A stretch of 64,000 nucleotides of DNA. Source: an uncultured Rhodospirillales bacterium. GTDB lineage: Bacteria > Pseudomonadota > Alphaproteobacteria > ATCC43930 > CGMCC-115725. Where the stretch lies: positions 496,001-560,000 of the forward strand of contig CAIKMD010000006.1 of assembly GCA_903828515.1 (NCBI GenBank). The letters run 5' to 3'. Shown piece after piece: positions 43,632 through 52,318 of the stretch. A program made the position numbers and the translations under genes. Position 1 is the first letter of the stretch. The number at the start of each line of letters is the position of its first letter. Below the pieces are notes generated by a model. It was not told where the DNA came from and made no database searches. It saw nothing but the letters and a program-made list of their open reading frames with translations.

Positions 43632-44429
43632 ATGATCGTCGTCCTGATCATCGCGGTGACCGCGGCCCTGTCGATCGTGATGACCGCGGCTTGGGTCGTT
43701 CAACGGGTCACGCATAACGCCGGATGGGTCGACACGATCTGGACCTTCGGCACCGGTGCTGCGGGCATTGCCTATGCGCTGGCGCCGATGCCGGGCGTCC
43801 CGTGGCCCGGACCGCGCCAGCTTCTGGTCGCTGTTCTCGTTGTCGCTTGGTCGCTGCGTCTGGGGTTTCACCTTGCCGAGCGAACGCGTCGCGGCCCCGA
43901 AGATGTGCGTTACGCGCAATTCCGGATCGAGTGGGGCGCGGGCTTTGAAGTGCGGATGTTCCGGTTCCTGCAAATTCAGGCGGCAGCGGCGGCGTTCCTC
44001 GCCTTGTCGATTTTGGCAGCGGCACGCAATCCGGGGCCGCTCGGGCTCGGCGATCTCGCGGGTCTTGCCGTGTTCATGATGGCGACGGCGGGCGAGACGC
44101 TGGCCGACCGGCAACTCGGACTCTTTCGCCGCGATCCGACCCATCGCGGGAAAATCTGCGAGCGCGGTCTGTGGCGCTGGTCGCGCCATCCGAATTATTT
44201 CTTCGAGTGGCTTGGCTGGCTGGCCTATCCGCTCATCGCGATCGATTGGTCGGGTAACGATCTTTGGGGCTGGTTCGCGTTGACGGGTCCCGCGTTCATG
44301 TACGTCTTGCTCGTGCACGTTTCCGGCATTCCGCCGCTCGAGCAGCAGATGTTGCGCAGCCGGGGCGAGGCTTATCGCGCGTATCAGGCACGAACCCGGC
44401 CGTTCCTGCCCTGGCCGATCACGTCCTGA
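43632..44429 (+). CDS. DUF1295 membrane protein (steroid 5-alpha-reductase-like)
   Basis: 265 residues with about six transmembrane segments. Landmarks: TRRGPEDVRYAQFRIEWG, QLGLFRRDPTHRGKICERGL, WRWSRHPNYFFEWLGWL and MLRSRGEAYRAYQARTRPFLP. The RHPNYF pattern is shared with isoprenylcysteine methyltransferase/steroid reductase folds. DUF1295 proteins often lie with RpoE-ChrR and fatty-acid-modifying enzymes; a lipid substrate is likely but unproven. It starts 18 bases after chrR, probably in the same operon. Confidence 0.9.
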   Translation: MIVVLIIAVTAALSIVMTAAWVVQRVTHNAGWVDTIWTFGTGAAGIAYALAPMPGVPWPGPRQLLVAVLVVAWSLRLGFHLAERTRRGPEDVRYAQFRIEWGAGFEVRMFRFLQIQAAAAAFLALSILAAARNPGPLGLGDLAGLAVFMMATAGETLADRQLGLFRRDPTHRGKICERGLWRWSRHPNYFFEWLGWLAYPLIAIDWSGNDLWGWFALTGPAFMYVLLVHVSGIPPLEQQMLRSRGEAYRAYQARTRPFLPWPITS

Positions 44430-44439
44430 GGATCCAAAG

Positions 44440-44691
44440 TCAGCCGGTCGCAGCGGCGTCGGAGCCGGGGCGCTGGTGAAGGATGACGCGGGTGAGCGCG
44501 GGGTTTTCGCGGCGCAGGCGAAGCTCGATGAGGCCGAGCATTTCCGTGATTTTCTCACGCTCGGTGTCATCCGGCGTGCCGGGATCGAGATCGGTCTCGA
44601 CCACCGCGCGATAGCCCGAGGGAGTGCCGGGCTGCGGGTCGGATTCAATGGTCACGGCAAGGATGTGCGGATTTTCGTCGGTCAATGCCAA
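44440..44691 (-). CDS. hypothetical protein
   Basis: 83 residues from a TTG start at 44691 (a second TTG at 44685) behind GGGAGG. Sequence is charged with no signal peptide or membrane segment (DDTEREKITEMLGLIELRLRR forms an amphipathic helix). No family recognised. It is convergent with DUF1295 (11 bases apart). Codon third positions are GC-rich, supporting a gene, but the unusual start keeps confidence low. Confidence 0.4.
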   Translation of the reverse strand: MALTDENPHILAVTIESDPQPGTPSGYRAVVETDLDPGTPDDTEREKITEMLGLIELRLRRENPALTRVILHQRPGSDAAATG

Positions 44692-44843
44692 GAAGCAGCC
44701 TCCCCAGGGACATCTGCCGTCCTTTCATGTGGTGGCTTCGTCTCGGAATTGAAAGCCTCTTTAGAGATCCGCAGCATCAGGAGGAAAAGCACTCTCTCCC
44801 CATAGCGATTGAACACTTCAAAAAGCATATAGAGCAACCCGGA

Positions 44844-45044
44844 TTAGGGCGGATTTGGAATCGCCGGGTGGGTGTAGAGATGCTGCTCGCCGCGCCAGAC
44901 CTCCACACGGTGATAGTGGTTGGCCTTGGCTAAAAGTTCGCCAGCTATGCGCTTGGCATGGTCGTCAGTTTTGCACCGGATTACGGTCTGCGACTTAAAG
45001 CCTGTTTCAGTATTGATGAAATCGTATCGGTAGTCCTGCGCCAT
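44844..45044 (-). CDS. small hypothetical protein
   Basis: 66 residues from ATG 45044 (MAQDYRYDFINTETGFKSQT). Composition is charged and aromatic, with a predicted beta-alpha-beta feel (KTDDHAKRIAGELLAKANHY helix) and an HLYTHPAIPNPP tail. No family recognised. Its base composition is noticeably more AT-rich than flanking genes. It lies 48 bases downstream of another small gene on the same strand, together forming a small compositional islet. Confidence 0.55.
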   Translation of the reverse strand: MAQDYRYDFINTETGFKSQTVIRCKTDDHAKRIAGELLAKANHYHRVEVWRGEQHLYTHPAIPNPP

Positions 45045-45092
45045 GCCGGGAACCTAAAACATCGCTGAGGTGGCTAATGCCTAACACGGGGT

Positions 45093-45248
45093 TTACGGGG
45101 GGGGGGGCAAACTGTCCGCCATGGCATCAAACTCCGCGGCTATTTCCAGTAGGGACTTAGAGGTCGGGTCGGACTTGTTCGGCATGGAATAAGCGAGACG
45201 GCGGCACTGTTCAGCCTTGAGCCGGAAATAAGAAGGGTCCTCGTCCAT
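45093..45248 (-). CDS. small hypothetical protein ending in a poly-C tract
   Basis: 51 residues from ATG 45248: MDEDPSYFRLKAEQCRRLAY, later LLEIAAEFDAMADS then Pro-Pro-Pro-Pro and stop. The KAEQCRRLA...LLEIAAEFDAMAD layout resembles short hypothetical proteins widespread in Bradyrhizobium-like genomes (known pattern, by eye). The C-terminal prolines are encoded by an 11-base C run (G tract 45097-45107 on the plus strand). Changing its length by one base would replace the last residues and alter the stop, so the C-terminus is uncertain. Confidence 0.65.
   Translation of the reverse strand: MDEDPSYFRLKAEQCRRLAYSMPNKSDPTSKSLLEIAAEFDAMADSLPPPP
45097..45107. repeat. 11-base homopolymeric G tract
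   Basis: Eleven consecutive G (plus strand) within the 3' end of the small minus-strand gene at 45093-45248. This could be a slippage site or a sequencing/assembly weak point. Confidence 0.8.
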
Positions 45249-45742
45249 TCGCCATTAGACCTAGCCGTAATGTCAGAATCAAGAAGGCTATCCCTGCCTG
45301 TTCCAAATATGTTCGGGATAAAAGTGGCTTGAGTACAAAATCAGACAGAGAGAACAGATGCGGAAGGCCTAACGCCGCCGGCCTGAGACACTATGAGGCG
45401 ACGGGAATATCTCGACACACCGGACTGTCATGCCGCCTGAACTTCATGTGCGGGCGTAACTCTTTCAGGCCGAAACCACGTCCGACTAGATAGGCCAGTT
45501 GATAGGCGTGGTGGGCAGACGCTTTGTTGCGCGCGGGGGCGAGCGGTACAATTACGCCAGCGCCGAAAAGTCCGAAGAAATACCGGAGCCGTCTTCGCGA
45601 GGATGAGTAGCGCACGGGCGGCGCTCCTACCGATCACACCCACTAAGGCGTGACTGCCACCGAATACCGGAATTCGGCGATGTCGAGCGGAACTTCGGCA
45701 GCGACGACGGGTTAGGGTTGGACCTACCGTTCCTCCTGAGCG
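45249..45742. other. 494-base region without a convincing gene
   Basis: Composition is mixed and more AT-rich than flanks. Minus-strand frames of 71-83 codons overlap one another here and none has a recognisable family or strong ribosome site. It could hold decayed sequence or a small unknown gene (for example 45391-45615 from a GTG), but the evidence is insufficient to call one. Confidence 0.5.
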
Positions 45743-45763
45743 GTGGGTTTGTTCTCAACCCAC
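45743..45763 (+). promoter_or_regulatory. leader hairpin upstream of the DUF1236 gene
   Basis: GTGGGTT (45743-45749) and AACCCAC (45757-45763) form a perfect 7-bp stem with a 7-base loop, 24 bases before the ATG at 45788. No T-run follows, so it is more likely a 5'-UTR structure than a terminator. Confidence 0.4.
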
Positions 45764-45787
45764 ATATCCTCACCGAGGAGAGTTTCG

Positions 45788-46126
45788 ATGAATAAATCAC
45801 TGTTGTCAGCGACCGCCGCTGCCGTTCTCTTGGCGGGCGTCGGGCTCGCGTCGGCCCAGTCGTCATCGAGCACCACAACGACGACCTGGACCAATGACCA
45901 GGGTCAGGCCATTCGCCAGTACTCGACGACCCAGCACTACAGTTCCTTCAGCGATCCGGCGCTGAAGCCGAGCGTGGGCATGGCCTTGCCGGATAGCGTC
46001 ACGCTCTATCCCGTGCCGCAGACCGCGCAGATCCCGCAATCCGACTCGTACAGCTACACGATCATCAACGATCAACCGGTCGTCGTCGAGCGGACCACGC
46101 GCAAGGTGGTTCACACCTGGGAGTAA
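45788..46126 (+). CDS. DUF1236-like secreted protein
   Basis: 112 residues from ATG 45788 behind GAGGAGAG. Signal peptide MNKSLLSATAAAVLLAGVGLASAQ, then a Ser/Thr-rich linker and a C-terminal DUF1236 motif: LPDSVTLYPVP, SYSYTIINDQPVVVERTTRKVV. Such proteins are common in Hyphomicrobiales; their function is unknown. Monocistronic, followed by a strong terminator. Confidence 0.85.
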   Translation: MNKSLLSATAAAVLLAGVGLASAQSSSSTTTTTWTNDQGQAIRQYSTTQHYSSFSDPALKPSVGMALPDSVTLYPVPQTAQIPQSDSYSYTIINDQPVVVERTTRKVVHTWE

Positions 46127-46152
46127 CTCGGCCCTGAACCTGCGGTCATGAG

Positions 46153-46191
46153 GGCGGCCGAGGCAGTGTCCATCGCCCCGGCCGCCTTTTT
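46153..46191 (+). terminator. Rho-independent terminator after the DUF1236 gene
   Basis: GGCGGCCG (46153-46160) pairs with CGGCCGCC (46179-46186), followed by TTTTT (46187-46191). No U-run exists on the minus strand, so it acts for the plus-strand gene. Confidence 0.85.
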
Positions 46192-47785
46192 ATTTCGCCA
46201 CCACGATCGGCGTGATGTCCTGGAACCAGCTTTGCGCCTCGACATACCCCGATAGCTTCGGGGACAGCGCGCGCGGGTTGAGATCGCTCACGACGAAGAG
46301 ACGAGCCGCGTCTTTCACGACCATCTCGTGAATCTGGATCAGCAGCTTGCGCTGCTCGGCGGGATCGAAGCTCGCGAGTGCCTTTTGAGCGAGATCGTCG
46401 ACCTGCGGATTCGAATAGCCGCCCCAGTTCGACCCGACCGGGGTTCGGTACATGGTCATGAACCCCTTGAGGAAGTTGATGGGGTCGGTCGCGCCGCTGC
46501 TGAAATTGATCGCGTCATATTGCGGATATTTGACCGCGCCCTGGATGAACACGGTGATCATCGTGTTCCAGTCGATGGTGTCGAACTTGACCTTGAAGCC
46601 GGCGTTTTCGAGCTGCTCCTTCACCAGTTCGTTCATCGGCAGCGGCTGCATCTGGCCCGAGCCTGACGGCGAGATCGCGACGTTGATTTCGCACGGATAG
46701 CAGCCGGCTTCTTTCAGCAAGGCGGTCGCCTTCGCCGGGTCGGTCTTGTATTCGAACGGATGGCCGTATGCCTTCTGGCTCGGCACATAGATGCCGTAAC
46801 TCACAACCGCGACGCCGTTGAGCATTTCGACCATGTCGTCGCGGTTGACGGCATAGTTGGCGGCCTGACGGACGAGCGGGTTCTGAAACGGCCCCCGCAT
46901 CAGGTTCATCAAATAAGGCCAGGTTTGCGGATAGACGTTGGTGACGATGTTGATCTTCGCCGCTTTCAGGCGCTCGAGCGAGTCGGGCGGCGGCGCCTCG
47001 ACGAAATCGACCTGGCCCGAGAGGATGGCGGCGATCCGCGTCGACGCCTCGGGCATCGGCAGCAGAACGACGCGATCCTGCTTCGGAACGCGCGCCTTGT
47101 CCCAGTAATCGCTGTTTTTGACGATCTCCAACCGCTCGTGCGGCACCAGTCTGTCGAACTTGTAAGGACCGGTGCCGGCGGGGGCGGCGGCATAGGTGGT
47201 GTAGTTGTTCTGTGCCTTGTCGAGCGCGCATTTCGACATCATCAGCACGAAGGGCAGATTGTAGGGGAACATCGACTCCACGGATTTGGTGTGGATGGCG
47301 ATGGTGGTGTCGTCGATCTTTTCGACGCGATCGATGTTGTTGGTGCGCGAGCGCGAGCGCGCGAAATTGATCGGGCTGAAGGCTGGGCTCTTGTCCGACA
47401 TCAGGCGCTCGAAATTCCAGATCGCTTCGTCCGCGTTCCAGGCGCAGCCGTCGTGGAATTTGACGCCTTTGCGCAGATCGAACACCCAGCTCTTCGGATC
47501 GTTCGGGTCGATATGCCACGCGGTTGCAAGTCCGGGGCGGATTTCGGCCTCGCGGTCGCTGTGCGAGAGGTCCCAGTTGACGAGCCCGTCATAGAGACTG
47601 AAGCCGACGAAGCGATAACCTTCGAAGCCCTGGTCGGGCTGTCCGGCCCAGTCGGGAATGTCGCCGGCGGTCATGGCGATGCGCAGAACGGATTCAGCGC
47701 GCGCCGGCGTCGGCGTGACGGTCGAGATGCTCAGCGCGGCGAAAGCGGCTACGGCGATCGACACATATTTTCTGCTGCGAGACAT
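46190..47785 (-). CDS. ABC transporter substrate-binding protein, family 5 (dipeptide/oligopeptide-type)
   Basis: 531 residues from ATG 47785. Signal peptide MSRSRKYVSIAVAAFAALSI ending near ARA. SBP_bac_5 landmarks: GLATAWHIDPNDPKSWVFDLRKGVKFHDG, AGTGPYKFDRLVPHERLEI, RQAANYAVNRDDMVEMLNG and KQDRVVLLP-like segments. It is divergent from the dpp-like permease genes across a 445-base region and probably serves them. The AGDIPDWAGQPDQG opening and substrate are unusual and not predictable. Confidence 0.93.
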   Translation of the reverse strand: MSRSRKYVSIAVAAFAALSISTVTPTPARAESVLRIAMTAGDIPDWAGQPDQGFEGYRFVGFSLYDGLVNWDLSHSDREAEIRPGLATAWHIDPNDPKSWVFDLRKGVKFHDGCAWNADEAIWNFERLMSDKSPAFSPINFARSRSRTNNIDRVEKIDDTTIAIHTKSVESMFPYNLPFVLMMSKCALDKAQNNYTTYAAAPAGTGPYKFDRLVPHERLEIVKNSDYWDKARVPKQDRVVLLPMPEASTRIAAILSGQVDFVEAPPPDSLERLKAAKINIVTNVYPQTWPYLMNLMRGPFQNPLVRQAANYAVNRDDMVEMLNGVAVVSYGIYVPSQKAYGHPFEYKTDPAKATALLKEAGCYPCEINVAISPSGSGQMQPLPMNELVKEQLENAGFKVKFDTIDWNTMITVFIQGAVKYPQYDAINFSSGATDPINFLKGFMTMYRTPVGSNWGGYSNPQVDDLAQKALASFDPAEQRKLLIQIHEMVVKDAARLFVVSDLNPRALSPKLSGYVEAQSWFQDITPIVVAK

Positions 47786-48230
47786 TGGGTGATACCTCCA
47801 TGTTGCTCCGGATAGCGAAGCCGGGTGGTTCCTCTTCTCGCCGTCGTCGATGCAACTTACATGCCTCCTTTCGCGATCGCACAATTCGACAGGGGTATTG
47901 CGCCGCACCGCCTATTTGCGACGTGATGCTAAATTACAGGCGCAAAATAAGATGTTTTTTGATTTGTACAGGTTGGCAGTGGAGTTTCTCGCGTAAGCAT
48001 CTTGAACGATTATTGTGCATTGCAATAAGGCGGGCACACGCAACCGCCGCGATGCCGGCATCGAATCGATGCGCAAATGAATTGCGCGCGCATCAACGAA
48101 ACGCCGGTAAACCGGCCCTTGCCGCGACGCGTGCGTTGATCGAATCGACAATGCGTTCGAGGCCCGCATGTACTTGGCATTGCTCTTGCGAGAGACATAC
48201 CGAACGTCCGCGGGAGTCGTTGCGAACCCC
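47786..48230. other. 445-base divergent intergenic region
   Basis: Contains the promoters for both arms of the peptide transporter. The part 47930-48025 is AT-rich (AAATTACAGGCGCAAAATAAG..., ATTATTGTGCATTGCAATAAG) and includes ATTGCAAT palindromes; a 12-base palindrome lies at 48051-48062. No gene is credible in any frame. Confidence 0.6.
48051..48062. repeat. 12-base perfect palindrome GATGCCGGCATC
   Basis: GATGCCGGCATC is its own reverse complement, sitting 168 bases upstream of the dppB-like ATG in the divergent spacer. It is a possible regulator site or a chance GC palindrome. Confidence 0.35.
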
Positions 48231-49187
48231 ATGTGGCTGTACGTCATCAGACGAATTCTTTTGGCCGCGCCGATCGCGATCGGGGTGACGGTCATCTGTT
48301 TCGCGCTGATCTATCTGGCGCCGGGCGATCCGATCCAGTCGCTGCTGCCGCCCGAGGCGACGCAAGCCGACGTCGCTTATCTCAAACAAGTCTACGGCTT
48401 CGATAAGCCGCTGCCGGTCCAGTATCTGAAATGGGTGTCGCGGGCGACGGTCGGCGATTTCGGCACGTCGATCCAGACCAACCGCCCGGTGCTGGGCGAG
48501 GTCAGGCGCGCGCTCTCGCATACGCTCATCATCTCGATCGGTGCCGCGCTCCTGGCGTTCCCGCTCGCCATCGCGCTCGGCACGCTCGCCGCGTTTTATA
48601 TCGGACGGCCGCCGGACCGCATCGCGACGATGGCCTCGGTGGTCGGGATCAGCGTGCCGAATTACTGGCTCGGCATCGTGCTGATCATCGTCTTCGCTGT
48701 TGAACTGGGCGTTTTGCCGGCCTCCGGCATGGGGCCACAGGGTTCCGATGATTTCAGTCTGACCCAATGGGCGCAGCTCAAATATGCGGTTCTGCCGGTG
48801 CTGACGACGGCGCTCGTGCCGCTCGGCATCATCATGCGCAGCACGCGCGCCGCGATGGCCGACGTGCTGTCGCAGGATTTCATCCAGACCTTGCGGGCGA
48901 AGGGGCTGGGGCAGGGCGCCGTCGTTCGTCACGCCTTGCGCAACGCGCTGCCGCAGGTCCTCGCGGTGATGGGTTTGCAATTCGGCTATCTCGTGGGCGG
49001 CTCGATCCTCACCGAAACGATCTTCAATTGGCCGGGGACCGGCTTCCTGATGAACAAGGCGATCCTGACGCGCGACATTCCGATGTTGCAAGGCGCCTTG
49101 CTCGTCCTGGCGCTGTCCTTCGTCTCGATCAATCTCGCGGTGGATTTGCTGCAGACCGCGGTCGATCCGCGGGTTAAACGCGGTTGA
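48231..49187 (+). CDS. ABC transporter permease, DppB/OppB type
   Basis: 318 residues from ATG 48231 (an upstream in-frame ATG at 48168 is less likely). Six transmembrane segments; opening YVIRRILLAAPIAIGVTVI and YLAPGDP are hallmarks of DppB/OppB. The EAA loop is LRAKGLGQGAVVRHALRNALPQ. First of a five-gene run: permease, permease, two ATPases and an asparaginase-like gene. Confidence 0.94.
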   Translation: MWLYVIRRILLAAPIAIGVTVICFALIYLAPGDPIQSLLPPEATQADVAYLKQVYGFDKPLPVQYLKWVSRATVGDFGTSIQTNRPVLGEVRRALSHTLIISIGAALLAFPLAIALGTLAAFYIGRPPDRIATMASVVGISVPNYWLGIVLIIVFAVELGVLPASGMGPQGSDDFSLTQWAQLKYAVLPVLTTALVPLGIIMRSTRAAMADVLSQDFIQTLRAKGLGQGAVVRHALRNALPQVLAVMGLQFGYLVGGSILTETIFNWPGTGFLMNKAILTRDIPMLQGALLVLALSFVSINLAVDLLQTAVDPRVKRG

Positions 49188-49200
49188 ACGGGACCCGACA

Positions 49201-50094
49201 ATGAGCCTTGCCACGGCGACGCCAGATATCATCCCCGCGACGGCCGCACCGCGGCGCCGGGGTTATTGGCGGGCCCTCTGGCATAAGCTGCGTTACGATT
49301 ACGTCACGCTTTTTTTCCTCACGATTATCGTGCTGATCTTCGCCGCCGCGATTTTCGCGCCGCTCGTGGCACCCTTCGATCCCAATAAAACCAGCATGGT
49401 CTATCGGCTGAAACCGATCGGCTACCGGCATTTCTTTCTCGGCACCGACGAGTTGGGCCGCGACATGCTTTCGCGCCTGATCTATGGCGGACGGATGTCG
49501 CTGATGATGGGGTTCGTGCCGGTGGTCATCGCGACCTGCGTCGGCGGTTTCTTCGGCGTTGTCGCGGGGTTCACCGGCGGCTGGGTCAACATGCTGATCA
49601 TGCGGATCATGGACGTGTTTTATGCCTTCCCCTCGGTGCTGCTGGCCGTCGCGATTTCCGGCACGCTGGGCGGCGGGGTCGGCAACGGGCTGATCGCGCT
49701 CACCCTGGTCTTCATTCCACCTTTGTGCCGCGTTGCCGAGGCGGCGACGACGCAGATCCGCACCCGCGATTTCGTCGAGGCGGCGCGCGCGAGCGGTGCG
49801 TCCAACCTCTCGATCATCTTCTTTCACATCCTGCGTAACATCGTGGCGCCGGTTCTGGTCTACGCCTCGAGCCTGATCTCGGTCTCGATCCTGCTGGCCT
49901 CGGGCCTGTCGTTCCTGGGCCTCGGCGTCGAGCCGCCGACGGCGGATTGGGGACTGATGCTCTCGACGCTGCGCCAGTCGATCTATGTCCAGCCGCTGAT
50001 CTGCGCGATGCCGGGCGCCGCGATCTTCATTGCTTCGCTGTCCTTCAACCTCGTCAGCGACGGTCTGCGCCAGGCCATGGATGTCCGGGCGTGA
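49201..50094 (+). CDS. ABC transporter permease, DppC/OppC type
   Basis: 297 residues. N-terminal helix then the DppC signature: FLGTDELGRDMLSRLIYGGRMSL, and the EAA loop FVEAARASGASNLSIIFFHILRNI. Pairs with the DppB-like protein 13 bases upstream. Its stop overlaps the start of the ATPase as GTGA. Confidence 0.94.
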   Translation: MSLATATPDIIPATAAPRRRGYWRALWHKLRYDYVTLFFLTIIVLIFAAAIFAPLVAPFDPNKTSMVYRLKPIGYRHFFLGTDELGRDMLSRLIYGGRMSLMMGFVPVVIATCVGGFFGVVAGFTGGWVNMLIMRIMDVFYAFPSVLLAVAISGTLGGGVGNGLIALTLVFIPPLCRVAEAATTQIRTRDFVEAARASGASNLSIIFFHILRNIVAPVLVYASSLISVSILLASGLSFLGLGVEPPTADWGLMLSTLRQSIYVQPLICAMPGAAIFIASLSFNLVSDGLRQAMDVRA

Positions 50095-51230
50095 GCCGCG
50101 CCCCGCGCCGCAAATCGACGGCGCCCGAATGGCCCAAGCCCGTGCCGCCGGGCGATACGCGCGATCGCGGCGGCCAGGCGCAGCCGATGCTGCTGGTCGA
50201 GAATTTGCGCAAATATTTCGCCATTCGCGGCGGTCTGCTCAATCGCAAGATCGGCGACGTGAAGGCGGTCGACGGCATTACCTTCGCCGTGTTCAAGGGC
50301 GAGACGCTCGGCATCGTCGGTGAATCGGGTTGCGGCAAATCCACTCTGGCGCGACTGCTCATGGGCCTGATCCCGGCCGAGGGCGGGAAGATCGTCTTCG
50401 ACGGCGATCCCGTCGGCGGCCCCTCGGGCCTGACGCTGCGGGAATTGCGGCGCAATCTCCAGATGGTGTTTCAGGACAGCGACTCTTCGCTGAACCCGCG
50501 CCTGCCGATCGAGGAATCGGTCGCTTACGGCCCCCGCGTCCAGGGTGCCACGCGCGATGCCACTAAAAAGACGACGCAGGATCTGCTTCAGCGCGTCGGC
50601 CTGCGCCCCGATCTCTTCGGCGGGCGCTATCCGCACGAATTGTCCGGTGGTCAGAAACAACGCGTCAACATCGCGCGCGCCTTGGCCCTCAACCCGCGCA
50701 TGCTGATCCTCGACGAAGCGGTCTCCGCGCTCGACAAATCGATCGAGGCGCAGGTGCTGAATCTGTTGCGCTATCTGAAACGTCATTTCAACCTGACCTA
50801 TATTTTCATCTCGCACGATCTGAACGTGGTGCAGTACATCGCCGACCGCGTGATGGTCATGTATCTCGGCGAGGTGGTCGAGATCGGGCCATCGGAGTCG
50901 ATCTACCATCAGGCCAGGCACCCCTACACGCGCGCCTTGCTCGATTCCCGCCTCGCGCTTGATCCGGCGGACCGGGTCGAGACCGCGCCGCTGACCGGCG
51001 ATCCGCCCAATCCGATCCAGCCGCCATCCGGATGCCGCTTTCGCACGCGCTGCGAATTCGCCGAGGATATGTGCGCAACGACGGCACCCGCGCTCGGCGA
51101 ATCCCTCGATCGCGCCTCGCATCGCGCGGCCTGTCACATGGCGAATCCGGCCTCCGGCCATAAACGGGCGGGGCAGTTGCCGTCCGTCGCGCGGCCCGCG
51201 GCGATGATGTATTCGGTGGAGGCATCGTGA
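50091..51230 (+). CDS. ABC transporter ATP-binding protein, DppF/OppF type
   Basis: 379 residues using GTG 50091 overlapping the permease stop; a downstream ATG near 50188 would also give a full ATPase. Walker A GESGCGKST, signature LSGGQKQRVNIARAL, Walker B LILDEAVSALD and SHDLNVVQYIAD. The C-terminal GCRFRTRCEFAEDMC Cys motif is the oligopeptide/dipeptide-type zinc or iron-sulfur-like region (oligo_HPY). Partner of the DppD-like protein. Confidence 0.92.
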   Translation: MSRAPRRKSTAPEWPKPVPPGDTRDRGGQAQPMLLVENLRKYFAIRGGLLNRKIGDVKAVDGITFAVFKGETLGIVGESGCGKSTLARLLMGLIPAEGGKIVFDGDPVGGPSGLTLRELRRNLQMVFQDSDSSLNPRLPIEESVAYGPRVQGATRDATKKTTQDLLQRVGLRPDLFGGRYPHELSGGQKQRVNIARALALNPRMLILDEAVSALDKSIEAQVLNLLRYLKRHFNLTYIFISHDLNVVQYIADRVMVMYLGEVVEIGPSESIYHQARHPYTRALLDSRLALDPADRVETAPLTGDPPNPIQPPSGCRFRTRCEFAEDMCATTAPALGESLDRASHRAACHMANPASGHKRAGQLPSVARPAAMMYSVEAS

Positions 51231-51231
51231 C

Positions 51232-52278
51232 ATGAGTGATCCTGTCTCCGCGTCCGCTATCCCCGATCGGACAACGCCGCTGGTCGCGGTTCGCGATCTT
51301 TCGGTGAGCTTCGTCAGCCGCGACGAGACAGTGCGCGCCGTCAACGGCGTATCGTTCGACGTCATGCCCGGCGAGGCGCTTTGCATCATCGGCGAATCCG
51401 GTTCCGGCAAGACGGTGACGATGCGCTCGCTGATGCGGCTTCTGCCGAAGCATCGCAGCGTGATCGAAGGCGGCATCAGTGTCGCCGGGAACGACATTCA
51501 GGCGCTCGACGAGCGTCGCCTGTCGCAACTACGCGGCTCGTTGATGGCGATGATCTTTCAGGAGCCGATGACCGCGCTCGATCCGGTCTACACGATCGGC
51601 GAACAGATCGCCGAGGTCGTGCGCCGGCATACGCACGCGACGCGCCCGGCCGCGATGGCCCGCGCGCTCGAATTGCTGCAACTGGTCAAGGTGCCGTCGC
51701 CCGAGCGCCGGCTCAAAGCCTATCCGCACGAATTGTCGGGCGGCATGCGCCAACGGGCGATGATCGCGATTGCGCTCGCGTGCCAGCCGGCGCTGTTATT
51801 GGCTGACGAGCCGACGACGGCGCTCGACGCCACCGTGCAGATTCAGGTACTGATCCTGCTGCGCAAGCTGCAAAAGGAATTCGGCATGGCGCTGATCTTC
51901 GTGACGCATGATCTCAGCGTCGCGGCGCAGATCGCTGATCGCGTCGCGGTGATGTATGCCGGCCGCATGGTCGAGCAGGGCTCGGTGCGCGAGGTACTGC
52001 TCAATCCGCGCCATCCCTATACGATCGGCATGTTGTCGTCGACCCTGCATGGGCGCGTGCGCGGCCAGGATATCGAGACGATCCCCGGCAGTCCGCCGGA
52101 TCTGCGCGCCTTGCCGCCGGGATGCAGCTTCGCGCCGCGCTGTTCGCGGGCGATCGAATCCTGTTCGGCGGCGGTGCCTGCGCCGATCGTGCTTTCGCCC
52201 GGCCACGACGTCCGGTGTATCCGGACGCAAGACCAGCCCGCCCCCTTTTCGCCGGCGTCGACACTGGCCGTATCATGA
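51232..52278 (+). CDS. ABC transporter ATP-binding protein, DppD/OppD type
   Basis: 348 residues starting one base after the previous stop. Walker A GESGSGKT, signature [15 protein letters not shown], Walker [26 protein letters not shown], and the [17 protein letters not shown] Cys motif of oligo_HPY. Forms a heterodimer with the DppF-like protein. Together with the SBP at 46190 this is a complete family-5 importer. Confidence 0.94.
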   Translation: MSDPVSASAIPDRTTPLVAVRDLSVSFVSRDETVRAVNGVSFDVMPGEALCIIGESGSGKTVTMRSLMRLLPKHRSVIEGGISVAGNDIQALDERRLSQLRGSLMAMIFQEPMTALDPVYTIGEQIAEVVRRHTHATRPAAMARALELLQLVKVPSPERRLKAYPHELSGGMRQRAMIAIALACQPALLLADEPTTALDATVQIQVLILLRKLQKEFGMALIFVTHDLSVAAQIADRVAVMYAGRMVEQGSVREVLLNPRHPYTIGMLSSTLHGRVRGQDIETIPGSPPDLRALPPGCSFAPRCSRAIESCSAAVPAPIVLSPGHDVRCIRTQDQPAPFSPASTLAVS

Positions 52279-52318
52279 CGGCTTTCGGATCACCCTGAAG
52301 CACCGAGGAGGTCTCCCC

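Noticed and set aside
45391-45878. Several overlapping 71-83-codon minus-strand frames
   Set aside because: They overlap one another, use weak starts, run over the DUF1236 promoter, and have no recognised family.
48168-48230. Upstream in-frame start for the DppB-like permease
   Set aside because: Adds 21 residues before the conserved YVIRRILL start with no ribosome site; the 48231 ATG fits the family.
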